This document shows positions 63,231 through 64,000 of a stretch of DNA of 64,000 bases, piece after piece. Under the pieces are notes generated by a model that ran no database searches, was not told the DNA's origin, and saw only the letters and a program-made list of their open reading frames with translations. Source of the stretch: Edaphovirga cremea (GTDB taxonomy: Bacteria; Pseudomonadota; Gammaproteobacteria; Enterobacterales; Enterobacteriaceae); assembly GCF_003332275.1 (NCBI RefSeq), contig NZ_QOVA01000008.1:124001-188000 (forward strand). Reading direction: 5' to 3'. The stretch's first letter is position 1. Each line of letters begins with the position of its first letter. The position numbers and the translations under genes were made by a program.

Positions 63231-64000
63231 CCTGCCCGGTATCGCCAAAGTCCGGCGTGACATGTTGCGGATAAATCTGCGCACGCGCACGCTGGGATTG
63301 ATCGCCTTAACGTTACTGGTATTGGCGACGGTGGTGATCGTCGGCGGTTTGATGAATGCAGATGACTATGCGCCGAACTATGCCGCCAAGAAGTTATGGC
63401 CCTCACTTTCCCATCTGTTTGGCACCGATTTTATGGGGCGTGATATGTTTGCCCGCACCCTGAAAGGGTTGTCAGTGAGTATGCAGATCGGTTTTGCGGC
63501 GTCGCTGGTCAGCGCGACCATTGCGATCACCCTGGGAATTCTGGCGGCGACGCTGGGTCGCGGCGTTGACCGCTTGGTCAATTGGCTGGTCGATCTCTCC
63601 ATGGGGATCCCGCACCTGCTGCAACTGATCCTGATCTCCTTCATGCTTGGCGGGGGAATAAAAGGGGTCGCCATCGCCGTCGCGGTCACCCACTGGCCCC
63701 CGCTGACCCGCATTATCCGCGCAGAGGTCATGCAGATCCTTTCTGCTCCCTACGTCCACATCTCGCGTGGGCTGGGGCGTGGCCGCTTTTGGGTGGCGAG
63801 GAAACACATATTCCCTCAGATACTTCCGCAATGCATCGTCGGTCTGATTCTGATGTTCCCCCATGCCATCCTGCATGAAGCGGCGATTACGTTTGTCGGA
63901 TTTGGTGTGCCGCTGGATATGCCCGCCGTTGGCTCAATCCTCGCGGAATCCATGAAGCATCTTGCAACCGGCATGTGGTGGCTGGCGCTGTTTCCTGGGC
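63217..64000 (+). CDS. ABC transporter permease, NikC/DppC-like, cut by the window edge
   Basis: The ATG at 63217 (MSLISLPGIAKVRRDML) follows AGGGGAGG and the frame runs off the window end after 261 codons. HLFGTDFMGRDMFARTLKGL, LVDLSMGIPHLLQLI and HPRLPQC-like loop (HIFPQILPQC) with HEAAITFVGFGVPLDMPAVG are typical DppC/NikC elements. It overlaps the previous permease by 14 bases. ATPase genes (NikDE-like) probably follow outside the window. Confidence 0.87.
   Translation, partial: MSLISLPGIAKVRRDMLRINLRTRTLGLIALTLLVLATVVIVGGLMNADDYAPNYAAKKLWPSLSHLFGTDFMGRDMFARTLKGLSVSMQIGFAASLVSATIAITLGILAATLGRGVDRLVNWLVDLSMGIPHLLQLILISFMLGGGIKGVAIAVAVTHWPPLTRIIRAEVMQILSAPYVHISRGLGRGRFWVARKHIFPQILPQCIVGLILMFPHAILHEAAITFVGFGVPLDMPAVGSILAESMKHLATGMWWLALFPG

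Noticed and set aside
1-64000. tRNA, rRNA, intact insertion sequences or prophage genes
   Set aside because: None was recognised on either strand; no transposase or integrase-like protein is visible.

Overview
The window looks like a segment of a large plasmid or secondary replicon (chromid) from a member of the Enterobacterales. The family assignment rests on several gene sets that match Escherichia coli in order and length: talA-tktB, yiaW-yiaV, gltS, ydiO-ydiQRST-fadK and hybOABCDEF plus hyp. The plasmid call rests on a complete replication and partition block near the middle. It holds an iteron-binding initiator gene, eighteen direct 18-bp iterons, DnaA boxes, a GATC-rich stretch, and a ParA gene overlapping a small ribbon-helix-helix partner gene.

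Layout. (1) 1-6.3 kb: a zinc alcohol dehydrogenase (cut by the window edge), an RpiB-like sugar-phosphate isomerase, transaldolase and transketolase, which together look like a tetritol or pentitol catabolic locus. The YiaW/YiaV membrane pair follows. (2) 6.4-11.5 kb: a secreted hypothetical protein, GltS, a GAF-GGDEF-EAL protein and UspF. (3) 11.6-20.1 kb: an AT-rich, tightly overlapping cluster encoding a 3-hydroxy-3-methylglutaryl-synthase-type beta-branching cassette (HCS, ECH1, ECH2) with free-standing KS, KR, DH, ER, AT and ACP. No modular polyketide synthase lies nearby. This is the best candidate for an undescribed system. (4) 20.4-25.2 kb: two divergent MATE exporters and a CPA1 Na+/H+ antiporter. 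(5) 25.2-31.0 kb: the replicon core. The parA upstream region holds about one hundred 8-bp units in strict 8-bp phase, most of them built on GATT or its reverse complement AATC, and several expanded into homogeneous tandem arrays. I interpret this as an unusually large centromere for a ParFG-like system. (6) 31.1-34.9 kb: FabV, a GNAT enzyme and a HipBA module. (7) 34.9-47.9 kb: an acyl-CoA locus with an AraC regulator, type III CoA-transferase, MFS transporter, two acyl-CoA dehydrogenases, a YdiQRST electron-transfer chain, FadK and a desulfoferrodoxin. (8) 48.3-64.0 kb: a self-contained hydrogenase-2 operon with its own maturation set, directly overlapping an ABC transporter operon that probably imports nickel.

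How the genes fit together. The last two blocks suit anaerobic or microaerobic life: acyl-CoA oxidation/reduction through an ETF chain, superoxide or peroxide handling, and H2 uptake with dedicated nickel supply. The beta-branching cluster and the neighbouring exporters look like a horizontally acquired specialised-metabolite or unusual fatty-acid pathway. Every assignment was made by reading the sequence only; no database search was run. Base-composition remarks are by eye.
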